From Sphingobacterium psychroaquaticum (GTDB lineage Bacteria; Bacteroidota; Bacteroidia; Sphingobacteriales; Sphingobacteriaceae), in assembly GCF_900177625.1 (NCBI RefSeq), contig NZ_FXAU01000004.1, positions 1 through 64,000 on the forward strand: a stretch of DNA of 64,000 bases. The letters are read 5' to 3'. A program made the translations under genes and the position numbers. This document shows, piece by piece, positions 45,323 to 56,500 of the stretch; position 1 is the stretch's first letter, and each line of letters opens with the position of its first letter. The notes under the pieces are model-generated. The model had not been told where the DNA came from and made no database searches. It was given only the letters and a program-made list of their open reading frames with translations.

Positions 45323-46534
45323 CTACACTTTAACATAAATTCCTTTTTTATCTAGTGCATAACAGATAGCCCACATCACCGCTAAGAAACACAATGAATA
45401 GACAAAAGAACCAACCTCTGGTGGCCCCGGGATCTGCGCACATACATTGTTATAAAACCAAGTCAAAGCCGTCGTATACTTAGCTGTTCCATCTTCCGCC
45501 ATACCATTCGGAATTCGAAACAACCCTAAGAAGCGAGGAAGCAGACCACTAAGCACGAAAATAAAAAGAGGATTTTTACCAAATACATCAAAAAACTTCG
45601 TCACGGCATTCTTGACTCCTTGAACCTCGATAAACCAAATCATACCTCCGATCGTCATGATCCCCAGTCCTGTCGTATATAAGACATAGGAACTGGTCCA
45701 TATTTTCTTATTGATTGGAAAGCCTAACGACCACGTCCAGGCCAAAACCACCAAGATAAATCCTGTTACAAACAAACCAGAAAGCAGCTTGAAATGTGGC
45801 TCCGCAGAAGCCGGTACTTTTGTCCATAACCAATCCACCTGTCCCTGTTTTTTAATAAACACACCTGCTAAATATCCAAATACAACTTGTACTATTGCCG
45901 GTAGGGTACTCATCAAACCTTCGGGATCAAAAGGCACCCCTTCTCCTTTATACATGTGGGCAACACCTAAAATCTGTTTATCAATGGCAGTACCAAACCA
46001 TCCTTCCAACGAGTAAGGATCGCTTCCACCCAGGAAAGCACAGAGTCCCCAGTATCCCAATAGCAACACCGCAGAAATATATATTAACCGTTTAGGCGAA
46101 AAATAATACGCCAATACTGATGCAAAGAAGTATGCAACTGCAATACGCTGAAGTACTCCGAATATCCGGATCCCTTTTTCTGGGTTCTCGGCATTCACCC
46201 ATTCCTTAAAATGCAGGCTATCTCCGACCCATTGCACAAAAGGCCACCAGTTCAAAAACAGTCCAATAGCAAATATCAATATCGTACGTTTGACGACTTT
46301 CTTCCAAAACATGCTATCTCCCGCATCTTGTAATCGTGGAATAACAAATGACATCGCGTTTCCAACGGCAAAAAGGAAGAATGGAAACACCAAATCTGTG
46401 GGTGTACAACCGTGCCAAGGTGCATGTTTGAGTGGGGCAAACATATGCGCCCAAGTACCTGGATTATTGACCATAATCATCAAAGCGACCGTAGCGCCTC
46501 GAAATACATCCAGTGAATAATAACGTTGCTTCAT
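45323..46534 (-). CDS. HGSNAT-like (DUF5009) membrane acyltransferase
   Basis: Polytopic membrane protein of 403 aa with about ten helices, related to heparan-alpha-glucosaminide N-acetyltransferase and the bacterial DUF5009/NagX group. It starts with YYSLDVFRGATVALMIMVNN, and HAPWHGCTPTDLVFPFFLF (about 38-56) holds the conserved His and the P-F-F-L-F-x-V-G motif. Such proteins acetylate amino sugars or move acyl groups across the inner membrane. It diverges from the ROK regulator/SusCD row, suggesting a role in the same glycan pathway; the substrate is unknown. Confidence 0.85.
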   Translation of the reverse strand: MKQRYYSLDVFRGATVALMIMVNNPGTWAHMFAPLKHAPWHGCTPTDLVFPFFLFAVGNAMSFVIPRLQDAGDSMFWKKVVKRTILIFAIGLFLNWWPFVQWVGDSLHFKEWVNAENPEKGIRIFGVLQRIAVAYFFASVLAYYFSPKRLIYISAVLLLGYWGLCAFLGGSDPYSLEGWFGTAIDKQILGVAHMYKGEGVPFDPEGLMSTLPAIVQVVFGYLAGVFIKKQGQVDWLWTKVPASAEPHFKLLSGLFVTGFILVVLAWTWSLGFPINKKIWTSSYVLYTTGLGIMTIGGMIWFIEVQGVKNAVTKFFDVFGKNPLFIFVLSGLLPRFLGLFRIPNGMAEDGTAKYTTALTWFYNNVCAQIPGPPEVGSFVYSLCFLAVMWAICYALDKKGIYVKV

Positions 46535-46700
46535 ACCATATATAGGTTAAATATATATCGAAACTATGAAAAATAACCAACATGTTGCAAGAAAACGCAC
46601 AAATAATAACAAAACCGAACTTATTAAAAAAATTAAAAAGTATTTGGAAGTTACTGAAAATTAACACGATATTTACATTACTATAACTAATCATATTATC

Positions 46701-47885
46701 GTGGAAAACCTAAAATCATCGATATTAAAGTCGCTGTACTTTTCGAGTACACAATCGATTGCGGAAATGAGTGAGACAATTGGCAAGAGTGTTCCATTGA
46801 TTACTAAGACAGTTAATGAACTTATTTCAGAGCAAAAGGTAGTTGTCAACGGATTACGGCCATCGACCGGTGGACGCCGGGCGACGAATTACATGTTAAA
46901 TGTAGAAGCCCACGGCCTCATCATTGCTATCGCTATAGATCAATATTTTGTATACGTTACAAGCTTCAATATAATCAATAAGCGTATTACTGCCCGATTA
47001 GAGGCAGCCATTTCAGGACAAACTGATGGAGAGACCTACGAAACGATTATCGCACTTGTACGCAATACCCTATCTCAAATTGAAGACAAACAAATATTAG
47101 CCATCGGGATTACAATGCCAGGGTTTGTTGATACAGAAACAGGCGTAAATAACTCCTACAGTCCGTCCTCCCCACTACACAATTTGCGAGCAAATGTAGA
47201 AAACAGATTTACGATACCGACATTTCTAGAAAATGATTCCACTGCTATTGCTATTGCCGAAAAAGAGTTTGGCTTGGCAAAAAAAATAAGTGAAGCCTTG
47301 ATTATCAACCTAAACTGGGGCGTAGGACTAGGCATGATAATTCAAAATCAACTCTTCAAAGGTCATAGCGGATTCGCGGGTGAGTTTAGTCACATCCCGC
47401 TCGCTAACGAAAACAAATTGTGCTCCTGTGGAAAAAAAGGCTGTCTTGAGGTGGAAGCGTCCCTATTTTGCGCCGTGGAAGAAATTAAAAATGCAATACA
47501 AACTGGGGAACGATCTGTTCTGGAGACCATGGACCTTGACATCAATAACCTTACATTCGACAAAATAGTAGAAGCATATAATAAAGGTGATCAGGTAACG
47601 ATCAAATCCATACGCAAAATTGCGCATATGCTTGGCAAGGGAATATCCACACTGATTCACATTATGAATCCTGAAAAAATCATTATTAGTGGTCGTGGTG
47701 CGATATTTGGTGAAACCTTGCACCCGCAGATCCAATCTTCAATTCAAGAATACTGCATACCGAGATTATCTAAAAATACAACCATAGAAATATCGACAAT
47801 TAAGAACATTCAATTATTGGCTTCAACTTGCTTCGCTGTACAGCAAATAGGTTGGATAACCAAACAAACACTAACCATCAATTAA
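46701..47885 (+). CDS. ROK-family transcriptional regulator
   Basis: 394-aa ROK protein (NagC/Mlc type). An N-terminal winged helix (about 15-60, MSETIGKSVPLITKTVNELI) precedes the sugar-kinase-like domain. The zinc motif CSCGKKGCLE (about 233-242) and GFAGEFSHIPL (with the conserved E-x-x-H) are intact, and LENDSTAIAIAE carries the catalytic-type Asp. It starts with GTG. It lies 12 bases before SusC 1 and is probably co-transcribed, so it likely controls this utilisation operon in response to a sugar. Confidence 0.88.
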   Translation: MENLKSSILKSLYFSSTQSIAEMSETIGKSVPLITKTVNELISEQKVVVNGLRPSTGGRRATNYMLNVEAHGLIIAIAIDQYFVYVTSFNIINKRITARLEAAISGQTDGETYETIIALVRNTLSQIEDKQILAIGITMPGFVDTETGVNNSYSPSSPLHNLRANVENRFTIPTFLENDSTAIAIAEKEFGLAKKISEALIINLNWGVGLGMIIQNQLFKGHSGFAGEFSHIPLANENKLCSCGKKGCLEVEASLFCAVEEIKNAIQTGERSVLETMDLDINNLTFDKIVEAYNKGDQVTIKSIRKIAHMLGKGISTLIHIMNPEKIIISGRGAIFGETLHPQIQSSIQEYCIPRLSKNTTIEISTIKNIQLLASTCFAVQQIGWITKQTLTIN

Positions 47886-47897
47886 TAAACAAAAACA

Positions 47898-50800
47898 ATG
47901 AGCAAGATTTACAAACATTGTTGCACCTTAACGCTGCTTATGCTGCTCAGCATTTCAACGTTATTTGCACAGCAATCTGTTACCGGGAGAGTAACAGACG
48001 CTAGCGTTCCTCTTTCGGGCGCAACCATCTCTGTAGTAGGAACTACAAGATCTACACAAACTGATGCAACCGGTAGCTTTACGCTACAAGTAGCCAAAGG
48101 AGAGAGATTACGCTTTACCATGATTGGATATGCTTCAAAAGAAGTCCTGGTAGGCGACACGAAGACAATTGATGTGCAACTATCGGCTAATGAGGGAACC
48201 ATTGACGAAGTTATTGTGACAGCCATGGGTATCAAACGAGACGCTAAATCATTGGGTTACTCCGCACAAAAAGTAAGTGCTGATGAAATTATGAAAGCAT
48301 CACCTCCAGACCTAACATCCGGTTTGATGGGAAAATCTGCCGGATTAAATATAACCAGCTCTAACGGTGTACAGGGTAATTCCCAACGGGTCGTTATTCG
48401 GGGTAACAATAGTATCCTTGGAAACAACCAGGCGCTCATTGTTGTGGACGGTATCCAAATAGATAATAGCCCTCTTGGTGGACAACAGTCCAGTGTTGGC
48501 AAAGAAAGTCTTGAGAACCAAAAAGATTGGGGTTCTTTTATGAACTCCCTAAATCCTGATGACATCCAAGAAGTTTCTGTACTGAAAGGTGCTACGGCAG
48601 CGGCTCTTTACGGTTCCCGTGGCGCAAACGGTGTTATCTTGATTACAACGAAAAAGGGTGAAAACAGAAAAGGCTTAGGAATTGACTATAACTTCAGCAC
48701 GCTGTTTTCTGATCCATTTAGGTTTTCAGAGGTTCAAAATTCATACGGGATGGGATTAGCCCGCGACATGTGGAGTGCCAATAAAACCTTCCGTAAAACA
48801 GATACCGGAAAAGATCGTTTCCCTGACCCTTGGGTTGATCTTTATGCCGACATCCCTGGCGGATATCAAGCATATGAGTTATTTAGTTGGTTCGGTCGTG
48901 GTGTTTCATGGGGTCCTAAATTAGAAGGACAAGAGATTGTATGGTGGGATGGTGAGGTTCGAAAGTGGGAACCACAACCTGATAACAGAAAAGCATTCTA
49001 TAGAACTGGAAACACCAGTACACATAATGCTTCTTTCAGCAAAAGTGGAGATTTTGGTAGCATCCGTTTTGGTTACACTAGATTAGACAATACAGCTATC
49101 TTAAAAAATAGCGATTACCAACAAAATAATTTCAGTTTAGGGTCTAATGTAAATATCTCAAAGAGACTTAAATCCGAAATTTCTGTGAGTTACAACGATT
49201 ATAATAGAAAAAATGCGCCTGACCTCGGCCAAGACTTTAGTTGGGGTACCTTTTCTATTTATAATATGTCCCGAGAATATCGTCCTATAGAATTCGATAT
49301 GTACAAAAATGAAGATGGAAGCAAAGCTAACCTGGTAGGTTTATCCGCTATTGGAGCATACCCGTATCAAAACAATTACAATCAGCATCTATTCTGGCAT
49401 TTATTGGAACAAAACCAGTACATGAAACGAAACCAACTCTTAGGTACCGCTAAACTTACTGCGGAAGTAACAGACTGGTTGAACTTGACCGGACGTGCCT
49501 CTTTAGTAAATGCCAACACAACGGTGGAGAGTAAATACACACCTACCGATGCCGCAGGCCTCCAAGGACAGTATGGACTAGAAACAATTAAAAACCAAGA
49601 TGTGAACCTAGAAGCTTTTGGTACCCTACATAAAGATAGACTTTTTGATAGCGATTTTTCAGGAAGCCTACTCCTAGGTGCTAGTTCACTTCGCAGTAGA
49701 ATGCATAACGTTAGTGCATGGAATAGTGGTGAAAAAGATGCAACCTATGGTCAATCCAGTAATTATCCATGGATCGTTCCTAATAAATATTATTTAGCAA
49801 ATACCTCTTACCAAGGACTTCAATCTCTGCCTATTGAAAATAGAGCCGATTACAACATCAATTCGGTCTTTGGTATCTTAGATCTTTCATATAAAAACTT
49901 CTTATTCCTTCAGGTTACAGGAAGAAATGACTGGTCATCAACCTTGCCGCTTAAGAATGCTTCCTATTTCTATCCTTCCACTAGCTTAAGTTTTGTCTTC
50001 ACAGACGCTTTTCAAGGATTAAAAACGGATTGGTTTAATTTTGGTAAGTTGAAAGCGTCCTACGCCGGTAGTGCAAATGGTACCGATCCTTATCTTGCCT
50101 ACTATACGTATAGTCCTTATATTATTTCTAATTACATCAATGGCCAAGAACCTTCTACTTTTGGAGGTATGCCTGTCAGAAGTTATAAGGATGAGCTTCC
50201 ACCAGCAGACGAATTAAAACCGCAAAGAAATACATCACAAGAATTTGGTCTTGAACTTGGATTTTTTCAAAACAGACTGGGATTGGAGCTAACTTATTAT
50301 TCTACGCGTAGCAAAGACCAAATATTATCCAGCTCATTGGCTGGTTCCTCGGGCGCAAAATCCGTAAAATTCAACACGGGAGAACTTAGCAATAAAGGTT
50401 TTGAGTTTATTGTTAAAGGATCGCCAATTCGCAATGAAAACTTTAATTGGGATATCGTATTGAACGGAGCACACAACAAAAATAAAGTAATATCATTAGC
50501 GGATGGCATCGACATATTCCCATTACAGGATCTATGGGGAAATAACGGCGTTAGAATGTATGTGAAAGCGGGCGAAGAATATGGAACAATATATGGATAC
50601 GACTACACCTATGTAAACGGGAAGAAAGTGGTAGAGCCTATTCGTGAGAAGAGCGATCCGGTAAACGGTAAAGTTGTTGGCTCTCGTTACGTTACGACAA
50701 AAGATTTAGTGCCTATCGGAAATGCTATGCCTAAATTAACGGGAGGTTTAGCAAATACATTTCGTTATAAAAGAATGAGCCTTTATTTCTTGACTGATTT

Positions 50801-51314
50801 CAGAATAGGTGGTCAGATCTATTCTGCAGACTACGCTGCTTCGATGGCCAATGGTATGGCACCGGAAACACTCTACGAAAGAGATGGAAATGGACTTTCG
50901 TACACTTATCCTGACGGAACAACAGCAAATCATGGCGTGATACTAGACGGTGTCTATGCTGATGGAACACCAAACAAAGATGTCGTACATTATATCTATA
51001 AATATAGCGGTCAGTATGGGGCTTGGTCGAATGTACCAATGCCGCGCAGCAATGCAATATTCACAAATTCTTGGGCAAAATTACGGGAACTGACTTTCAC
51101 CTATTCTGTTCCAGGTAAAGTGCTAGACAGAACAGGTTTTATTCAAAATCTCGATGTATCCCTTATTGGTCGTAACCTATTCTACATCTTCACCACCTTA
51201 CCAAACAAATTAAATCCAGAAGCAATCAACGGTATTGGTAATGCACAAGGTATACAATGGGCGCAATACCCGGGCACAAGAGAATATGGACTATCGCTAA
51301 AAGTTAGATTTTAA
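47898..51314 (+). CDS. SusC/RagA TonB-linked outer membrane protein (pair 1)
   Basis: TonB-dependent outer membrane transporter for glycan import, 1138 aa. After a signal peptide (1-24) come a carboxypeptidase-regulatory-like beta domain (VTGRVTDASVPLSGATISVV, to about 100), a plug with the SusC signature SVLKGATAAALYGSRGANG, and a 22-strand beta-barrel ending in an aromatic C-terminus (LSLKVRF). It forms a pair with the SusD 1 gene, which starts 12 bases later, and follows the ROK regulator. Confidence 0.93.
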   Translation: MSKIYKHCCTLTLLMLLSISTLFAQQSVTGRVTDASVPLSGATISVVGTTRSTQTDATGSFTLQVAKGERLRFTMIGYASKEVLVGDTKTIDVQLSANEGTIDEVIVTAMGIKRDAKSLGYSAQKVSADEIMKASPPDLTSGLMGKSAGLNITSSNGVQGNSQRVVIRGNNSILGNNQALIVVDGIQIDNSPLGGQQSSVGKESLENQKDWGSFMNSLNPDDIQEVSVLKGATAAALYGSRGANGVILITTKKGENRKGLGIDYNFSTLFSDPFRFSEVQNSYGMGLARDMWSANKTFRKTDTGKDRFPDPWVDLYADIPGGYQAYELFSWFGRGVSWGPKLEGQEIVWWDGEVRKWEPQPDNRKAFYRTGNTSTHNASFSKSGDFGSIRFGYTRLDNTAILKNSDYQQNNFSLGSNVNISKRLKSEISVSYNDYNRKNAPDLGQDFSWGTFSIYNMSREYRPIEFDMYKNEDGSKANLVGLSAIGAYPYQNNYNQHLFWHLLEQNQYMKRNQLLGTAKLTAEVTDWLNLTGRASLVNANTTVESKYTPTDAAGLQGQYGLETIKNQDVNLEAFGTLHKDRLFDSDFSGSLLLGASSLRSRMHNVSAWNSGEKDATYGQSSNYPWIVPNKYYLANTSYQGLQSLPIENRADYNINSVFGILDLSYKNFLFLQVTGRNDWSSTLPLKNASYFYPSTSLSFVFTDAFQGLKTDWFNFGKLKASYAGSANGTDPYLAYYTYSPYIISNYINGQEPSTFGGMPVRSYKDELPPADELKPQRNTSQEFGLELGFFQNRLGLELTYYSTRSKDQILSSSLAGSSGAKSVKFNTGELSNKGFEFIVKGSPIRNENFNWDIVLNGAHNKNKVISLADGIDIFPLQDLWGNNGVRMYVKAGEEYGTIYGYDYTYVNGKKVVEPIREKSDPVNGKVVGSRYVTTKDLVPIGNAMPKLTGGLANTFRYKRMSLYFLTDFRIGGQIYSADYAASMANGMAPETLYERDGNGLSYTYPDGTTANHGVILDGVYADGTPNKDVVHYIYKYSGQYGAWSNVPMPRSNAIFTNSWAKLRELTFTYSVPGKVLDRTGFIQNLDVSLIGRNLFYIFTTLPNKLNPEAINGIGNAQGIQWAQYPGTREYGLSLKVRF

Positions 51315-51326
51315 AAATTGAACAAG

Positions 51327-52919
51327 ATGAAAAGAAAACATTTAATCTATATAGGAATCCTTTGCTATAGCCTAGTTGGATGTACCAAAGATTTCGTAGA
51401 AATCAATACGCCCCCCAAAGATCCGGTAACCGCATCTAACGAGGAGCTATTGAATGGAATTATTAGCTCTCTACCGATGACGGCAGGGGAATATTCAGTT
51501 ATTAATTCCTGGATTTATCCGATTACGCAACAAGGTGTAGTCGCCGGAAGTCATCATTACAACTTTGATAACGCTAGAGATGGACTGTGGGAAACATATT
51601 ATCAAGCATTGGCGAGTTACAGGCTGTTGGAAACGCGTATAGCAACAGATCCGGTTCCGGCCTCTAAGAATAATCTTCATGCGATGATCAAAACGCTTAT
51701 GGCGTACCGAACATTCAAAACGACGAATTACTTTGGTAATATTCCATACAGCAAAGCAGGTTTTGCGCCAGCAAAAGATCCGGCAGGTTACAAAGTTAGT
51801 TATGACAAACAAGAAGATATATACACGGCGATCTTAACGGACCTAAAATGGGCTGTAGACAATTTCAGTACAGCGGCGGGACAGTATTCTCCGGGTGCAT
51901 ATGATACATTCTTTAAAGGAGATATTACAAAATGGATTAAATTTGCAAATAGTCTTCGACTACAAGTGGCCATCACCATGCATCATAAAAATCCAACCTT
52001 GGCAGGGCCTCAAATCGTTGAATCTCTCGCGAAACCCTTGTTAGAAAAAGGAGATGATGTCGGACTATGGCCTGCACAAATTCCAGGACTTCAATTTCAG
52101 TGGCGCCAATGGTCTTTTGTACAAGACTGTAACTTAAGGCTTGGTAGTACCATGTGGAATTTACTCTCCGATAACAACAGTACAGATGGATCAGGTATTT
52201 TCGATCTCCGTGCAAGGCTCTTTTTTGAAACCAATGGTACAGATCTATGGGCTCCAATTCCCCAGAATCAAAACCCAATCGTCGAAATAGGTACACCCTA
52301 TGATGTGAAGGTTAGAAATAATAGTGGCAATTGGAATAATAAAGGTGGAAACCATTACTCCGCATTTAATTTAAACTTTGCTAATGATATTGAATATATT
52401 CCTGAGCTGATTCTTACCGCAGCGCAAGTATATTTTCTGAAAGCAGAAGCTTATAATAGAGGCTTGGGCGTTACCACCAATCAAGCGACCGCTAAAGCGG
52501 AGTACGAAAAGGGAGTAGAGTCATCGCTAACGATGTGGAAAAAGGTTGCGTTCAATACATCAAAATGGGTACAGGACAAACCTACTGCAGAAAATTTGAG
52601 TACACAAGAATTGAACAATGTACTACAGAATACGAAAGTGGCTTACGTCGTTGGAGATCCAACCAACTCTTTGCTCAAGATTTATGCGCAAATGTGGATC
52701 GATCAATACAGACAACCTTTTGACAGCTGGACACTGTTGCGTCGTACCGGTGGAAAAACACCGATGGCAACCGTGAATGTATCAAACTACACCAATACAT
52801 ATGGTTCATTAAATCGCTTCCGATATCCGGATAATGAACAAAGCTATAACAATGAAAATTGGAAAGCAGAAACGGGAAGTTCAGATCTGAATAGCAAAAA
52901 AATATGGATTCAACCATAA
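51327..52919 (+). CDS. SusD/RagB-family nutrient-binding lipoprotein (pair 1, SusD-like_2)
   Basis: Surface lipoprotein that lids the SusC barrel and captures glycan. A lipoprotein signal ends in SLVGC near residue 19. The SusD-like_2 subfamily is indicated by DFVEINTPPKDPVTASNEEL, KTTNYFGNIPYSKAGF and WIKFANSLRLQVAI, with a TPR-like helical core. An upstream TTG start (51318) would add three residues. At 530 aa it is full length. A hairpin terminator follows. Confidence 0.9.
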   Translation: MKRKHLIYIGILCYSLVGCTKDFVEINTPPKDPVTASNEELLNGIISSLPMTAGEYSVINSWIYPITQQGVVAGSHHYNFDNARDGLWETYYQALASYRLLETRIATDPVPASKNNLHAMIKTLMAYRTFKTTNYFGNIPYSKAGFAPAKDPAGYKVSYDKQEDIYTAILTDLKWAVDNFSTAAGQYSPGAYDTFFKGDITKWIKFANSLRLQVAITMHHKNPTLAGPQIVESLAKPLLEKGDDVGLWPAQIPGLQFQWRQWSFVQDCNLRLGSTMWNLLSDNNSTDGSGIFDLRARLFFETNGTDLWAPIPQNQNPIVEIGTPYDVKVRNNSGNWNNKGGNHYSAFNLNFANDIEYIPELILTAAQVYFLKAEAYNRGLGVTTNQATAKAEYEKGVESSLTMWKKVAFNTSKWVQDKPTAENLSTQELNNVLQNTKVAYVVGDPTNSLLKIYAQMWIDQYRQPFDSWTLLRRTGGKTPMATVNVSNYTNTYGSLNRFRYPDNEQSYNNENWKAETGSSDLNSKKIWIQP

Positions 52920-52937
52920 CGTTAATTAGAAACAAAG

Positions 52938-52966
52938 AAGAGGAGGCACAACAGGCCTCCTCTTTT
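52938..52966 (+). terminator. Terminator after SusD 1
   Basis: GAGGAGGC (52940-52947) pairs over 8 bp with GCCTCCTC (52955-52962), extended by AA/TT, followed by TTTT. Confidence 0.8.
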
Positions 52967-53508
52967 GCGTTAATTACTCCCTTAACAAGCCTAAATTTAG
53001 ATTTAAGGATAATTCTGTAATACCAAAAATGGAATCAATCCCTAAATACTTTTTAAAAATTTAATCTATATTTTAAAAAGAAATATAAAGTTTAAAATTA
53101 TTTTAAAAAGAGTTTGCAGGTTAATACGTTAATATATAATTTAGTAACACTAAAATCACTTTTTAATAAAAAGAATAGGTGTATTTGGTAATACTAACGA
53201 ATTAAGAGTAACAGATTATTAACGTGCTAAAACGATTGACTAATCACGATCTAGAAATGAATTATTTCTTTTTTTCTATAGCACCTAATAAGCTAAATCC
53301 ATTTTTATAAGATTATTAACAATTATGTATTATGAAGAAAGGAATAGATAGAACAATATAAACCAAACTCCGCAACCCTTTCGGGTTATTTAAACAACAA
53401 CAAAGCAGAAGTATTGACATCACAAATGGTACACTGAACAGATCTTTTCACGATTCATCAAATACCTAATGTTTAATCGCTTCATCACTAACAACTAAAA
53501 CAAAAAAA
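52967..53508. promoter_or_regulatory. Long AT-rich leader region of the second SusCD operon
   Basis: 542 bp without a gene. TTTTAAAAAGA recurs at 53071-53081 and 53101-53111 (30-bp step), with related TTTTAAAAAT at 53051. A possible promoter is TTTG (53113-53116), 20-base spacer, TAATTTAG (53137-53144, one mismatch), which would give a leader of about 360 bases. A small hairpin AACCC-TTTC-GGGTT lies at 53374-53387. No antisense RNA could be identified by eye. Confidence 0.45.
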
Positions 53509-56500
53509 ATGAGAGAAATCTACAAAAAGTATTGTGTCATGATACTTTTATTCCTCGGTGGTCTTTCTGTTGCGTTTGCACAAGAATCGATTACAGGAAA
53601 AGTAACAGATGGTAACGGGCCATTAGCTGGCGTAACCGTCACTATATCGGGTACTACTCGTGGCACTTCAACCGATGCAGAGGGTAACTTTGACATCCAA
53701 GCAACAAGAGGGCAAAAATTAAAATTCACATTGATCGGCTATACACCACAAGAGTTTACTATTGATGGCAGCAAGATCAATGTTCTGATGACGACGGGAG
53801 CGAATGCCATCAACGAGATCGTTGTAACCGGTCTCGGAGAGTCTAGAGATAAAAGTAAACTTGGTTACGCTATGACTCAGGTCACTGGAGAAGATATTCG
53901 TAAAACTAATGCAGTGAATCCTATCGCGGCCTTACAGGGAATGGTCCCGGGTATGCAGGTGAATGTTGGTACGGGTGGACCACAGGCTACTCCTCGTTTC
54001 TTAATTCGTGGTGCCGGTTCTTTAAATTCATTCGGGAACACACCACTTATTGTCGTAGATGGACTAATTATGGATGACGAAGTCGTTCTACCAAATAGAG
54101 GTGGCGAACAAGACTTTGGTAATATTCTGAAAAACTTCAATCTTGATGATATCGAATCTATTTCGGTACTTAATGGAGGTTCCGTTACAGCATTATATGG
54201 TAGCCGTGCTAGTGGAGGTGTCATCATGATTACAACCAAAAAAGGATATTCACAACGTGGTATCGGTATTTCCTTAACGCATACACAAGGCTTTGAAGAT
54301 CCGTATGCAACAGCTAAATTCCAAGATAAATATGGAACAGGAACAAGTCCATCTGCTGTTTATCCGAAAGGTCAAGATGGCATTGAAGATATCCCTGCAA
54401 ACGTATTTGGTTATAGCTTCGGACCTGAATTTGATGGACGTCTAGTCCGTGATCCGGGAGGTCACATTATGAAGTTCCAACCTAATGCAGATGTCCTTAA
54501 ACTATATGAAACAGGACAATACCGTAATTCCAACTTAGCATTATCTGGTGGAAATGAGCAAACGACTTTCCGTCTATCCTATTCCAATAGCGGTGCTAAA
54601 GGAACTTCGCCTAATAATAAATTTGACAGAAATAGTATTGCTTTACGTGCGACACATCGTATCCGCAACGCCCTCATCGTTGATGCTGGTGCAACTTATG
54701 TAGGTAGTGTCGGCCTTAACCCCAACAGAGCATTTGGTGATAATAGCATTATGTATGGACTAACATGGGGCATGCCTCGTGAATACGATATGATGCATTG
54801 GAAATCACAATATCTTGATGCCGTCAATGGGGGTACTAGTAACTTAGATCCTGCCGGAGTACAAGGTCTTTATTTTCGTTTATATGAAAACGAACAAAAA
54901 CAAAAAGAGCAAAACTTCAGAGGTAATGTAAATGCAAAAATTAACTTTACTGACTGGCTTCAAATGGAGAATTTGTTCACGGTAAACCTTTTAACCACAG
55001 CTAATGACCAGCTTACACGTGGACAAGAAAGAAACTTCAACGGTGGTCGCTACTATACAAGCAATTCAAGAATTCTTCAAACAAGATACCACAGTAACTT
55101 AAATGTACGTAAAAACTTCAACGACTTCGAAGTAACCTTCTTAGCGGGAGCCGAGATCAACCGTACAGAAGGAAAGGGAATGGAAGCCAACACAAACGGT
55201 ATGCGAATTCCAGATATCTTCCGTCTTTCTAACACAGCAGGTCCAATTGGTTACACAGAGAATAAACCTCGAATCAAACAGGGTTTTTCATTGCTTTTCC
55301 AAGGAGCAATGACGTATAAAAATACCCTGACATTGAATGTTTACGGTCGAAACGATTGGGATTCCTCCCTATTGTATCCTGATGGTCATGGTAAGTATTC
55401 CTACTTCTATCCAGGGATGGATGCCGCATGGACCTTCCACGAAGATCTAAACTTACCTTCTCTATTCACGTTTGCTAAAGCACGTTTTTCTTACAATATC
55501 GTAGGTAAAGGAACAAGTGTTTATAATGCAATGACGGGCTACTATCTACCGCGTGGTAACTACAACAGTTTAAGCAACGGGGAACTTACTCGTTACGGCT
55601 TTGATTCAAATAAACTTGGAAATGCAAATTTAGTTCCAGAAAGAAGCTCCACTTGGGAAACCGGCCTGGACTTAAAAATGTTTGAAAATCGCTTTGGTGT
55701 AAACTTCACATATTATCAAAAAAACACCAAAGATCAAATTATCGACCTTCCAGTATCGTATGAATCGGGCGTAAGCAGCGCATTGATTAACAGCGGAAAT
55801 ATCAGAAACCGTGGTATTGAAGCACGTATTTTTGGAACACCAATTAAAAAGGATAACTTCTCATGGGATGTTGCGTTCAACTATACCCGCAACAGAAGTA
55901 AAATCTTATCATTGGCACCGGGTGTTACCGTTTCTTCTTTAGAAGGTGACGATGGTATCCGTACAATTGCAGAAGTTGGTGGTGAATATGGCATTATGGT
56001 TGCAAATTATGGCTATGCTCGTTTCCAAGCTCGCGATGGTAGTGGTGCGCCAATTGACCATGTTAACAATGGTAAATATGTAATGGCAACAAATGGTACA
56101 GCTGGTTATTTCATTCGTTCAGGAAATTATGGCCAAGGACTAGAACGTGAAGTTAGAATCGGTTCTACCCAACCAAAATTCCTAGGAAGTATTGTTAATA
56201 CTTTTAACTACAAAGCTTTTACACTAAGCTTTATGCTTGACTCTAAGTTTGGAGGTTTTGTATACTCTCCAACCTATAACTATGGTTCGCAAACCGGACA
56301 AATGGCAAACACACTTTGGGGAAGAAAAGGTGAAGAGGGAAGTGTAAAATACACGGATGCAAATGGTAATGAAGCTTGGGGGATTATTCCTGACGCTGTA
56401 TTCGCGCAAGGATCTAAAGGAACCGGAGGTGTAGATATTGGTGGTATGACGTATCAAGAAGCTGTGGACAAAGGATACAGAACACCTGTAAGCGCTTACT

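Noticed and set aside
53051..53111. CRISPR-like or tandem repeat array
   Set aside because: Only two exact 11-base copies with unequal spacing, low complexity, and no cas genes.
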